A model generated the notes under the pieces. The model had not been told where the DNA came from, searched no databases, and saw nothing but the letters and a program-made list of their open reading frames with translations. Of a stretch of 64,000 nt of DNA, positions 1-7,628 are shown piece after piece. Positions within the stretch are counted from its first letter, which is position 1, and each line of letters starts with the position of its first letter. The stretch spans positions 186,001 to 250,000 of the forward strand of contig NZ_BOQL01000042.1 in the NCBI RefSeq assembly GCF_018332655.1, read 5' to 3'. A program made the translations under genes and the position numbers. The stretch comes from Actinoplanes auranticolor. Lineage in GTDB: Bacteria > Actinomycetota > Actinomycetes > Mycobacteriales > Micromonosporaceae.

Positions 1-2
1 GC

Positions 3-1301
3 GTGATCGGCAGCAGCGACTGGTCGGGCGCCCTGACCGCGGCGATCGCCGCGGCGGCCCGCACCCGGCCCGTACGCGTGCTCTGGGCCCTGAACGACCC
101 GGACGCGGCCGGCGCCCTGAGCACCGCCGAGCGCCTGCGCGAGGCGACCGGCCTGCCGGTCGAGTGTTTCCCCGGCGTGGACTCCGAGCGGCTCTTCCCG
201 GCCCTGGCCGAACGCGCGCAGGTGCCGGTGCCGCCGCGGGCGACCGGCCTGCGGCACCGGGTACGGCACCACAGCTGGGAACGCCAGCTCGTCTCGCAAC
301 CCGGCACCCATCCGCCGCGCGACGTGCCGGGCCTGCTGCTGCAGCTGGAACGCCGGTTCGGCTGGATCAACCAGCAGCGCGGCACGGTCGGCCCGATCCG
401 GCTGCTCTGGCCGGTCCGGCTGCGCTCGCGGGCCTCGGTGATCCACATGGTGCAGGCCTTCGTGGCCGGTGCGCTGGCCCGCCTCGGGGTCGAGGTACGG
501 GTCTGCATCGACGACGTGGGCTCCCGGGACATCGACGCGGCAGCCGCGTTCCGGGCCGATCTGGAACGCTGGATCGACCACACCGGGCACGGCGCGGTCC
601 GCGAGTTCGTCAGCCTGTCGGAGTTCCTGGACCAGGTGCAGCGGCACCCGGCGGACACGTCACCGGAGTCCCTGCTGCGCCCGACGGACCCCTGGTCGGT
701 GGCCCGCACCTTCTACGGCGAGCACAACCCGTCGCTGTACAGCCTGCTCGCGGCGGTCAAGGCGGTGCCGAACCTCACGTCCTGGGACGAGCTGGAGAAG
801 AACGCCTGGCCGATCGTGCAGTCGGTGCTGCGCACGGACGCCAACAGGCTGCTGACGCCGCTGACGCTGTGGCCGTACCTGAACAGCATGCTGCTGGAGA
901 GCGCGACCAACGACGTGATGACGCTCGGCGGGCGCGACGAGGCGATCCTGTGGGCGCAGTGGCGTCAGACCTTCGGCTTCGGGCCGGGGCATCTCTACAA
1001 CCCGTACATCAAGAGCCTGAAGCACGACGCGCACATGCTGCGCTGGTCGTCGGAGGAGGAGCTGCGCCGGCACCTGCTTCGGACCCGGGAGCTGCCGGGC
1101 TGGGACGCGGAGGGCAGCTATGTGCCGTGGCTGTTCCAGAACGCGCTGCTGCTGCCCGGCTACCTCAACAACGAGCCGGTCCCGGAGACCGAGGACTTCC
1201 CGCTGGACTCGTGGGCGGCGTTCGTCGCGGCGATCGAGGACGGGCGCCCGGTGCTGGACCTGCTGGCGGCCCGGGTGACCGACCTGTTTCTACGGCCATG
1301 A
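3..1301 (+). CDS. Unrecognised large protein, probably 5'-truncated by the window edge
   Basis: The reading frame is open to the left edge, so the GTG at position 3 may not be the true start. About 432 residues are visible. I do not recognise the family. The N-terminal 60 residues look like an alternating alpha/beta unit (hydrophobic strands around VRVLWAL and LPVECFPGV). A second strand-rich stretch sits near residues 130-170, and the C-terminal half is Trp- and Leu-rich and largely helical. There is no signal peptide or membrane segment. A Rossmann- or HUP-like fold is conceivable but unproven. The next gene starts 57 bp downstream on the same strand and could be co-transcribed. That neighbour looks like an MbcA/ParS-type antitoxin, so a toxin or effector role is one hypothesis. 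Confidence 0.7.
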   Translation: MIGSSDWSGALTAAIAAAARTRPVRVLWALNDPDAAGALSTAERLREATGLPVECFPGVDSERLFPALAERAQVPVPPRATGLRHRVRHHSWERQLVSQPGTHPPRDVPGLLLQLERRFGWINQQRGTVGPIRLLWPVRLRSRASVIHMVQAFVAGALARLGVEVRVCIDDVGSRDIDAAAAFRADLERWIDHTGHGAVREFVSLSEFLDQVQRHPADTSPESLLRPTDPWSVARTFYGEHNPSLYSLLAAVKAVPNLTSWDELEKNAWPIVQSVLRTDANRLLTPLTLWPYLNSMLLESATNDVMTLGGRDEAILWAQWRQTFGFGPGHLYNPYIKSLKHDAHMLRWSSEEELRRHLLRTRELPGWDAEGSYVPWLFQNALLLPGYLNNEPVPETEDFPLDSWAAFVAAIEDGRPVLDLLAARVTDLFLRP

Positions 1302-1358
1302 GCACGGTTGCCCGTTCGGAGGTCGCGGTCTTGGCGCGAGCGAGTTAGCGTCTCAGGT

Positions 1359-1745
1359 ATGACTGCCACAGTTGTGGAGCGCGTCGGGCACACCTCCGTC
1401 CCCACGTCCGTCGAGGACGACGCCGCACTGTGCGTCACGGCTCTGGGTGCGGAGCTGACGGCGTACGTCGCCGGCGCAGCTTCCGTCGCGGAGTTCGAGT
1501 CGTGGTTCGCCGGTGGGCGTTCCCCGGGCTGGCTCGTCCGGCGCCGGCTGGCTGTCGCGGCCGAGCTGGTCAGCGTCTTCGAGGCCGCCAACCAGAGCGC
1601 CCTGGCCGCGGCCTGGCTGCGCGAGATGAACCCGACCGGTTACGTGCCGGCCCGGGTGCTGCGCCTGGCCTCCGGTGACGAGGCCGGCATGAAGTCCCTG
1701 CTCGAGGCGGCTGCCATCTGGGCCCTCACGCCCGCGGGAGAGTAG
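1359..1745 (+). CDS. Small MbcA/ParS (Xre-type antitoxin)-like protein
   Basis: A 128-residue protein starting at ATG 1359. An upstream in-frame start at 1308 would only add a poorly conserved-looking leader. From residue 30 it reads as a short helical domain in which a Trp (SWFAGG) is followed by an Arg-rich helix. It then has a segment of the type W-L-x-x-MNP followed by a P-x-x-x-L motif. This order is typical of the C-terminal toxin-binding domain of Xre/MbcA/ParS antitoxins. That assignment is by eye only. The classical partner, a RES-domain toxin, is not visible; the upstream neighbour is an unknown 432-residue protein. The 3' end overlaps the convergent radical SAM gene by 20 bp. Confidence 0.7.
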   Translation: MTATVVERVGHTSVPTSVEDDAALCVTALGAELTAYVAGAASVAEFESWFAGGRSPGWLVRRRLAVAAELVSVFEAANQSALAAAWLREMNPTGYVPARVLRLASGDEAGMKSLLEAAAIWALTPAGE

Positions 1746-2961
1746 CGCCGATCGCCTCGGCCCACGGCGCCTGCGACCCGTTGAGGTAGCGGCCGGCATG
1801 CCCGGCCAGGTCCACATGCGCACGGAAGTGCTTGAGCACGGCACCGCGGACCCCGATCCGGGGCAACGCGAAGAGGCTCTTCCCGCCGTCCGCCACGTTC
1901 TCCACCGCGAGTTCGCCCTTGGCGCTGATCAGCAGCGTCGAGTTGGGCGCCCGGTGGGTGCTGGTCAGCCGGATGTCGATCGCCACCCCTTCGGCCGCGG
2001 TCCGCCGGACCAGGTCGTCGAGAACGTCCTGCACCCCGGCCGGCGCGAGCAGGGCGGCCCGGTTGGGCCGCGCCGCCTTGCCGACCGGCACCACGACGTG
2101 CAACACCCACGTGGTGACGCCGAGACCCACGAGCCGATCACGCAGGGCGAGCAGTGCGGCCAGCTGGCTGTTGCGGGCAGTGACGACCGTCTGGACGCTG
2201 CACGGCACGTCCGCCCGTACCGCGCGCCGGATCGCGTCCTCGGCGTAGACGGCCGAGCTGGTCCCGGGCGGCAGGTGCTGCCGGTTCGCCGGGCGCAGGG
2301 CGTCGTTGCCGGCCGGGTCGGCGCTGTCCAGTGACACCCGCACGTGCACCTGGTGGCGCCGCAGGGTGGGCACCAGCCGGCTGAAGTCACCGACGCCGGA
2401 GGTGTCCAGCACCACCGCCTTGCCGGTCTCGGCCAGCCGGGCGATGAGCCGTTCGGCGCGCTCGACCCGGGCCAGCGGCTCCCCGCCGGTGACCACTCCG
2501 ACCATTGCCGGGGTGGCCGCGGCGGCCCGCAGCACCCGCGCGAACCAGGCTTCGTTCTCCTGCTCGCGATAGCCGGCCATGAGATCGTCGGCGTGGCAGT
2601 AGAGACAGCGCAGCGGGCAGTAGGCGGTGGCGAAGCAGTTCACCACCAGCGGCGCGGTGATCTCCGGGAGGGTGTCCAGCTGCCCGACGACCGACCGGCC
2701 GAAGAACGCGCGGCGCGGGGTGTCCGGGTCGGTCTCGCAGATGCCCAGCTCGGCCAGGGCCCGGGTCTCGGCCGCGCCACCGGGACGGCCGGCCCGTACC
2801 TGGCGCAGGGCGCGCAGATGGGCCGGGTCGAGCGCGAAGAAGTGGTCGCGCCGGGGCACGTACGCGATGGAGTCCCGCACGCGTACGCCGGGCGCCAGGC
2901 GGACGGTCGTGGACGTACGGCGGCGCTCGGACAGGGCGAACACGGGGCGATATTGCCACAC
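1726..2961 (-). CDS. Radical SAM protein with a possible N-terminal RiPP-recognition-like region
   Basis: A 411-residue protein with the radical SAM signature CPLRCLYC near residue 110, which binds a 4Fe-4S cluster and S-adenosylmethionine. The GGEP motif follows about 45 residues later. No cysteine-rich SPASM or twitch domain is visible at the C-terminus. Residues 17-85 (VRLAPGVRVRDS, a strand-turn-strand, then a helix ending in a Leu/Gly segment) resemble the PqqD-like wHTH that recognises precursor peptides. This is a pattern judgement, not a search result. GTG 2961 is taken as the start; no good Shine-Dalgarno precedes it. A 35-codon reading frame ends directly before this GTG. Function is unassigned; peptide modification is the leading idea. 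Confidence 0.88.
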   Translation of the reverse strand: MWQYRPVFALSERRRTSTTVRLAPGVRVRDSIAYVPRRDHFFALDPAHLRALRQVRAGRPGGAAETRALAELGICETDPDTPRRAFFGRSVVGQLDTLPEITAPLVVNCFATAYCPLRCLYCHADDLMAGYREQENEAWFARVLRAAAATPAMVGVVTGGEPLARVERAERLIARLAETGKAVVLDTSGVGDFSRLVPTLRRHQVHVRVSLDSADPAGNDALRPANRQHLPPGTSSAVYAEDAIRRAVRADVPCSVQTVVTARNSQLAALLALRDRLVGLGVTTWVLHVVVPVGKAARPNRAALLAPAGVQDVLDDLVRRTAAEGVAIDIRLTSTHRAPNSTLLISAKGELAVENVADGGKSLFALPRIGVRGAVLKHFRAHVDLAGHAGRYLNGSQAPWAEAIGATLPRA

Positions 2962-3069
2962 TCAGTAGTCGTTCATGTTTCGCCGCACCGTCACGTGTGC
3001 GCGGCGCCGAGCCACTACCGGGGGGGTCGGCGGCTTCTCACCATCCGGTTGGGGCTTGACGCCCCTCAC
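2962..3069 (-). CDS. Possible 35-residue peptide directly upstream of the radical SAM gene
   Basis: A short frame starts at GTG 3069 and ends in a TGA that abuts the GTG start of the radical SAM gene. A GAGG element lies 3 nt before the GTG, which is rather close. The peptide is Pro-rich in its first half, Arg-rich in its second, and ends Asn-Asp-Tyr. Its position and size would fit a RiPP precursor or a translational-coupling leader. It overlaps the likely promoter of the divergent rrf2-type gene, and nothing apart from position supports it. It may well be spurious. Confidence 0.2.
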   Translation of the reverse strand: MRGVKPQPDGEKPPTPPVVARRRAHVTVRRNMNDY

Positions 3070-3085
3070 CTACCTCGTCCACTAT
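3056..3085 (+). promoter_or_regulatory. Candidate promoter of the Rrf2/ABC importer operon
   Basis: TTGACG at 3056-3061 is followed after 18 bp by CACTAT at 3080-3085, which keeps the A2 and T6 positions of an actinobacterial -10. Transcription would start near 3092, about 55 nt before the Rrf2 start codon. Assignment by eye. Confidence 0.4.
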
Positions 3086-3146
3086 TCCCATCCATCAGAT
3101 AGAGAAAGCAGAGTTTGGACTCCGCCGGACCGAGAGGACATGCCCC

Positions 3147-3557
3147 GTGTACGTCTCGGCACGCACCGACTACGCCGTCCGGGCCATGCTGGCGATCGCC
3201 GCCGACCACCCCCATCTGGTCAAAGCGGCCGCCCTGGCCGCGGCCCAGGACATCCCGCTCAGCTTTCTCCAGGGCATCCTGCTCGACCTCCGCCGCGCCG
3301 GCCTGCTGCACAGCCACCGCGGTGTCGACGGCGGCTATTCCCTGGCCCGCCCGGCCGAGGACATCACGGTCGGGGACGTGGTCCGCTCCGTCGGCGGCGC
3401 CCTCACCACGGTGCGCGGCCTGCCCACCACGACCACGACGTACCACGGTGTCGCCACCGGGCTCAAAGACGTCTGGCTCGCCGTGGAAGAAGCCATCGAG
3501 GGCGTGGTGAACCACCGCACGCTCGCCGAACTCACTGTTTCCGCGATTCCCACTTGA
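3147..3557 (+). CDS. Rrf2-family transcriptional regulator without cysteines
   Basis: A 136-residue protein with the Rrf2 wHTH: the N-terminal SARTDYAVRAML segment, the helix-turn-helix around residues 25-50, and the wing GVDGGYSLARP. Start is GTG 3147, preceded by GAGAGGA about 9 nt upstream. Many Rrf2 proteins sense iron-sulfur clusters through three cysteines (IscR, NsrR, RsrR). This protein has no cysteine at all, so it cannot work that way. It lies 19 bp upstream of a sulfonate-type ABC importer on the same strand. A role in controlling sulfur-source uptake, like the CymR branch of Rrf2, is therefore likely but inferred. Confidence 0.93.
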   Translation: MYVSARTDYAVRAMLAIAADHPHLVKAAALAAAQDIPLSFLQGILLDLRRAGLLHSHRGVDGGYSLARPAEDITVGDVVRSVGGALTTVRGLPTTTTTYHGVATGLKDVWLAVEEAIEGVVNHRTLAELTVSAIPT

Positions 3558-3576
3558 GAACGAACTAGGAGTGAGC

Positions 3577-4638
3577 ATGAGCTCCCGCACAGTCCGTGCG
3601 CTTGCCCTGGCCGCCACCGCCCTGCTGTCCGCCACCGCCCTGGCCGCCTGCGGCAAGAGCGACGACGCCGCCTCCGCGTCCGGCGAGGCCGCCGCGCTGC
3701 GGCTCGGCTACTTCCCCAACATCACCCACGCGCCGGCCCTGATCGGGGTGAAGAACGGCCTGTACCAGCAGTCCCTGGGCAGCACCAAGCTGGAGCCGAA
3801 GACCTTCAACGCCGGTCCGGCCGCGGTCGAGGCGCTGTTCTCCGGGGCGGTCGACGCGACCTACATCGGCCCGAACCCGGCCATCAACGCCTGGGCCACG
3901 TCCAAGGGCACCGCGATCAAGATCATCGCGGGCAGCACCTCGGGCGGCGCCGGCCTGGTGGTCAAGGACGGCATCAACACCCCGGCCGACCTCAAGGGCA
4001 AGAAGATCGCCACCCCGCAGCTGGGCAACACCCAGGACGTCGCGCTGCGCCACTGGCTCAAGGAGAACGGCCTCAACGCCGACCAGCAGGGCGGCGGTGA
4101 CGTCTCCGTGCTGCCGCAGGACAACGCGACGGCGCTGCAGGCCTTCGCCCAGGGCGCGATCGACGGCGCCTGGGTGCCGGAGCCCAACCTGAGCCGGATG
4201 ATCCTGGAGTCCAAGGGCAAGCTGCTGGTCAACGAGAAGGACCTGTGGCCCAACGGGCAGTTCGTCACCACCCACCTGATCGTCAAGCAGGAGTTCCTGA
4301 AGAAGTACCCGGCGACGGTCAAGAAGCTGCTACAGGGCCACCTCGCCTCGGTCAAGTTCATCACCACCGACGGCGCCGGCGCCCAGAAGGCCGCCAACGA
4401 GCAGCTCGGCGCCCTGTCCGGCAAGCCGCTCAAGGACGAGATCCTCGCCTCGGCGTTCAAGAACCTGTCGTTCACCAACGACCCGATCGCCTCGTCGCTG
4501 TACACCAGCGCCGGGCACGCCCAGGGTGTCGGCCTGCTCAAGCCGGTCGAGCTCAAGGGCATCTACGACCTGGGGCCGCTCAACGAGCTGCTCAAGGCCG
4601 ACGGCCAGCCGCCGGTCAGTGACGCCGCAGCCTCCTGA
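3577..4638 (+). CDS. ssuA: Sulfonate/taurine/nitrate-type ABC transporter substrate-binding lipoprotein
   Basis: A 353-residue precursor. ATG 3577 is chosen over GTG 3571 because an AGGAG at 3567-3571 sits at ideal spacing. The leader ends in the lipobox LAAC (Cys near residue 25), so the mature protein is lipid-anchored outside the membrane. The segment LRLGYFPNITHAPALIGVKNG is typical of the SsuA/TauA/NMT1 binding proteins, which deliver alkanesulfonates, taurine or nitrate to their permease. The exact ligand cannot be read from sequence. It is followed by the ATPase and permease genes of the same importer, with a strong hairpin in the first gap. Confidence 0.93.
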   Translation: MSSRTVRALALAATALLSATALAACGKSDDAASASGEAAALRLGYFPNITHAPALIGVKNGLYQQSLGSTKLEPKTFNAGPAAVEALFSGAVDATYIGPNPAINAWATSKGTAIKIIAGSTSGGAGLVVKDGINTPADLKGKKIATPQLGNTQDVALRHWLKENGLNADQQGGGDVSVLPQDNATALQAFAQGAIDGAWVPEPNLSRMILESKGKLLVNEKDLWPNGQFVTTHLIVKQEFLKKYPATVKKLLQGHLASVKFITTDGAGAQKAANEQLGALSGKPLKDEILASAFKNLSFTNDPIASSLYTSAGHAQGVGLLKPVELKGIYDLGPLNELLKADGQPPVSDAAAS

Positions 4639-4645
4639 CCCGCCT

Positions 4646-4677
4646 CCGGCCGGGCCCGCCGACGCGGGCCCGGCCGG
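4646..4677 (+). terminator. Intercistronic 14-bp perfect hairpin after the binding-protein gene
   Basis: The arms 4646-4659 and 4664-4677 are exactly complementary and enclose a CGAC loop. There is no U-run. The hairpin starts 7 bp after the binding-protein stop and ends 18 bp before the ATPase start. Such structures often stabilise the upstream message or partly terminate transcription, giving more binding protein than ATPase and permease. Confidence 0.7.
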
Positions 4678-4695
4678 CTCGACCTGGGAGATCCC

Positions 4696-5478
4696 ATGAG
4701 CATTCTGCAAGCGACGGAGACCCGGACCGAGCGGGACGCCGTCGTCCGCCTGGACAGCGTCTCCAAGCAGTACGGCTCCGGCAGTAATACCCTGCTCGCC
4801 CTCGACCGGGTCTCCCTGACCGTGGCGAAGGGCGAATTCGTGTGTCTGCTGGGTGCCTCCGGCTGCGGCAAGAGCACCCTGTTGTCGCTCGTCGCCGGGC
4901 TGGACCAGATCAGCGGCGGCACCCTCGACATCGGCGGCCGGCACGTCTCCCTGATGTTCCAGGAGGCAGCCCTGTTCCCGTGGCTGTCCGTCCTCGGCAA
5001 CGTGGAGCTGCCCATGCGCCTGCGGGGCATCGGCCGGGCCGAACGCCGGCAACGGGCCGAGGAGCTGCTCGAGGTGGTCCGGCTCGAGGGCTTCGGGCAC
5101 AAGCGCCCGCACGAGCTGTCCGGCGGCATGCGCCAGCGTGTCGCCCTCGCCCGGTCGCTGGCCCAGAACGCCGACGTGCTGCTGATGGACGAGCCGTTCG
5201 GCGCCCTCGACGCGATGACCCGCGACATCCTGCACGACGAGCTGGAGCGGATCTGGCGCGAGCAGGAGCTCACCGTGCTCTTCGTGACCCACAACGTGCG
5301 CGAGGCCGTCCGCCTCGGCGACCGGGTCGTGCTGCTGAGCAGCCGCCCCGGCCGGGTCATCGAGGACTACCCGATCACCCACGAGCGCCCCCGGCGCATC
5401 GACTCCCCCGAGGTCTCCGGCCAGGCAGCCGAGATCACCGACCGGCTCCGCGCGGAGGTCGCCCGCCATGCAAGCTGA
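4696..5478 (+). CDS. ssuB: Sulfonate-type ABC transporter ATP-binding protein
   Basis: A 260-residue ATPase with Walker A GASGCGKST (residues 53-61), the Q-loop at Gln89, signature LSGGMRQR (141-148), Walker B VLLMDEP (161-167) and the H-loop THN. It energises import by the permease encoded immediately downstream. ATG 4696 follows GGGAG at good spacing. Its 3' end overlaps the permease start by 11 bp, indicating translational coupling. Length and motifs are those of SsuB/TauB. The substrate is inferred from the binding protein next door. Confidence 0.95.
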   Translation: MSILQATETRTERDAVVRLDSVSKQYGSGSNTLLALDRVSLTVAKGEFVCLLGASGCGKSTLLSLVAGLDQISGGTLDIGGRHVSLMFQEAALFPWLSVLGNVELPMRLRGIGRAERRQRAEELLEVVRLEGFGHKRPHELSGGMRQRVALARSLAQNADVLLMDEPFGALDAMTRDILHDELERIWREQELTVLFVTHNVREAVRLGDRVVLLSSRPGRVIEDYPITHERPRRIDSPEVSGQAAEITDRLRAEVARHAS

Positions 5479-6361
5479 GGTCCCCGTTCAGGACAACCGC
5501 ACGGCCTCGGACGCCGCGGCCGCGGACCGGATCACCGGGCTCGACGCGCTCGAGCTCGGCCCCCGGCGCAGCAAGGCGGCCCTCGGCGGCCGCATCTGGC
5601 GCAGCGCGTGGCCCAAGCTGCTGGCCATCGCGATCGTCATCCTGGCCTGGCAGATCGTGGTCTGGGCGCAGTGGAAGCCCGAGTACGTGCTGCCCGGCCC
5701 GGCCACCGTCTTCGGCGACCTGGGCACCCTGATCACCACCGGGGACTTCTGGGACGGCGTCCGGGTGACGATGATCCGGGCCCTCACCGGCTTCGCACTG
5801 GCCGTCCTCATCGGCACCGTCGTCGGCGCGGCGGTCTCCCGCTTCGCACCGCTGCGGGCGGCCATCGGCTCGCTGATCACCGGCCTGCAGACGATGCCGT
5901 CGATCATGTGGTTCCCGCTGGCCATCCTGCTGTTCCAGATCAGCGAGAGCGCCATCATGTTCGTGGTCATCATCGGCGCCGCGCCCTCGGTGGCCAACGG
6001 CCTGATCAGCGGCATCGACTACGTGCCGCGGACCTGGCTGCGGGTCGGCCAGGTGCTCGGCATGAAGGGCTTCGCCAAGTACCGCCACCTGATCCTGCCG
6101 GCCTCGCTGCCCTCGTTCATCTCCGGGCTCAAGCAGGGCTGGGCGTTCTCCTGGCGCAGCCTGATGGCCGGTGAGCTGCTGGTGATCGTGCCGGGCGCGC
6201 TGTCCATCGGCGTACGGATGCAGCAGGCGCGCGACCTGAGCGAGTCCAGCCTGGTCATCTCGTTCATCATCGTGGTACTGGTGATCGGCATCCTGATCGA
6301 CGTGCTCTTCAACGCCGCCGACAACGCGCTGCGCAGGCGCTGGGGTTTGACCGGGAGCTGA
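5468..6361 (+). CDS. ssuC: Sulfonate-type ABC transporter permease
   Basis: A 297-residue inner-membrane permease of the binding-protein-dependent transport family. A cytoplasmic N-terminus of about 50 residues precedes the first membrane helix (LLAIAIVILAWQIVVW). The cytoplasmic EAA-type coupling loop (a Gly-containing KYRHLILPASLPSF stretch) lies near residue 205, and the last helix is close to the C-terminus. ATG 5468 lies inside the end of the ATPase gene and is preceded by GGAGG. It completes the importer begun at 3577. A 37-bp gap separates its stop from a convergent gene. Confidence 0.94.
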   Translation: MQAEVPVQDNRTASDAAAADRITGLDALELGPRRSKAALGGRIWRSAWPKLLAIAIVILAWQIVVWAQWKPEYVLPGPATVFGDLGTLITTGDFWDGVRVTMIRALTGFALAVLIGTVVGAAVSRFAPLRAAIGSLITGLQTMPSIMWFPLAILLFQISESAIMFVVIIGAAPSVANGLISGIDYVPRTWLRVGQVLGMKGFAKYRHLILPASLPSFISGLKQGWAFSWRSLMAGELLVIVPGALSIGVRMQQARDLSESSLVISFIIVVLVIGILIDVLFNAADNALRRRWGLTGS

Positions 6362-6398
6362 GTTCACCCGCAGCGGAAAACCCAGGCCAAAAGACAGA

Positions 6399-7289
6399 TC
6401 AGAGGGGCCGCACCGACTCCAGCACGTCGTCGATCACGGAGTCGAACTGCTTGTGCGTGCCGGGGATCGACACGTACAGCACCGCCGCGGTCGTCTTGCC
6501 GACGTCGATGACCGCCACCGCCGAGAGCTCGTCGGTGGCGGTCAGCCCGGCCGCCTTGAAGTGCAGCCGGAACTCGCTGACCCAGGCCGGCCGCCCGCCC
6601 AGCGTGGTCATCTCGTCCCGCACCGGCTCGACCGTGTTGGGCTGCGGGTAGTACTCCGCGCGGACGTCCGCCGCGACCTGCCGGCCCACGCACTTGAGAT
6701 CAACCGTCACCGCGTCGTTGTCGGCCGCCGGGACCGCCGCCGACAGGATCGAGGCGTGGTACGAGCCGCCGCTGTACTGCTCCGTCACGAAGTGCTGGCC
6801 GACCCGGTAGGGCACCTCGAGCGTGCCGGCCCGCCAGGTGGTGTCCCACGGGACCCACGGCGCGCCGTACTTCTTGTAGGAGATGCCCGCGTCCGGGTCG
6901 GTGGTCCGTTCCCCGGGAGCCGCCGGCGGTGGGGCGCTGGGCCGCCCGGTCGGGTCCGCGCTGGGCGCCACGGTCGGTGCGGGACACATCTGCGCCAGCG
7001 GCGGCCGCAGATCGGTGGGGGCCGAGGCCTTGCGGTCGAACGGGTTGCCCTCCGAGCTCAGCGCCACGATGAGGATCACCACCAGGCCGACCGCGAGGAT
7101 CGCGCCGGCAATGCCGCCGAAGATCAACATCTGACGCCGGCGGCGCTGCGGGCCATCGACGGGCGGCGACTCCGGCGGGGCGGGCGGCGGCACCAGCGGG
7201 GGTACGCCCGGGCCGGTCACGGTGCCCGAACCCCAAGCACCACCCGGCCGCGACCAGACGGCGGGGGGCTGTGTGCTCTCGGACATCAT
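6399..7289 (-). CDS. Single-pass membrane protein of unknown function with Pro-rich cytoplasmic tail
   Basis: About 296 residues when started at ATG 7289; a second ATG follows at once (7286), and a GTG at 7304 is also possible. None has a clear Shine-Dalgarno. The N-terminal 50 residues are Pro/Gly-rich and end in RRRRQ. One membrane helix follows (IAGAILAVGLVVILIVAL), then a short Pro-rich linker and an extracytoplasmic domain of about 190 residues. The topology and domain resemble the many Pro-rich-tail, single-pass proteins of actinomycetes with no known function. A small membrane-protein gene lies just upstream on the same strand. Confidence 0.85.
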   Translation of the reverse strand: MMSESTQPPAVWSRPGGAWGSGTVTGPGVPPLVPPPAPPESPPVDGPQRRRRQMLIFGGIAGAILAVGLVVILIVALSSEGNPFDRKASAPTDLRPPLAQMCPAPTVAPSADPTGRPSAPPPAAPGERTTDPDAGISYKKYGAPWVPWDTTWRAGTLEVPYRVGQHFVTEQYSGGSYHASILSAAVPAADNDAVTVDLKCVGRQVAADVRAEYYPQPNTVEPVRDEMTTLGGRPAWVSEFRLHFKAAGLTATDELSAVAVIDVGKTTAAVLYVSIPGTHKQFDSVIDDVLESVRPL

Positions 7290-7320
7290 CCCAGTGAACA
7301 CCACCGGGACGCGTCATGGG

Positions 7321-7500
7321 TTACCGGCCGAGCGCGGCACTCGCCTCCGGCGGCAGCGTCTGCACCACCGACGCCCCGGCATCGCCCGGCACGACCGGGC
7401 CGTACCAGGGGGCGAATGCGACGACGAGGACCAGAGCGAGCCCGAAGACGGCCAACGCCAGCACGAGGCCCAGCTCCCGACGGGCGGACACGGTCTGCAT
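7321..7500 (-). CDS. Small single-pass membrane protein, 59 residues
   Basis: A complete frame from ATG 7500 to TAA 7321 encodes 59 residues. A very good Shine-Dalgarno (GGGGAGG) sits 7 nt before the ATG. Residues 10-29 (LGLVLALAVFGLALVLVVAF) form a clear membrane helix after a positively charged MQTVSARRE start. A short extracytoplasmic tail of about 30 residues follows. It lies 31 bp upstream of the Pro-rich membrane protein on the same strand and is probably co-transcribed with it. The function is unknown. I consider it real because of the ribosome-binding site and the coherent topology. Confidence 0.75.
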   Translation of the reverse strand: MQTVSARRELGLVLALAVFGLALVLVVAFAPWYGPVVPGDAGASVVQTLPPEASAALGR

Positions 7501-7628
7501 GCGAAAGCCTCCCCAGCGAAGTCGGACCCCTCCCGGGATCCGGCACAGTCATCTCTAAGACGCCGCTGAGGCCGGATCGGTTGCATTCCTGCCAGGCAAC
7601 CTTCACCCCACCCCGGTACCGTAATCGG

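Noticed and set aside
3..1301. Class I aminoacyl-tRNA synthetase-like (HUP) identity for the first gene
   Set aside because: A strand-helix pattern near residue 135 and a KSLKH string recall HUP enzymes, but HIGH and KMSKS motifs are not present.
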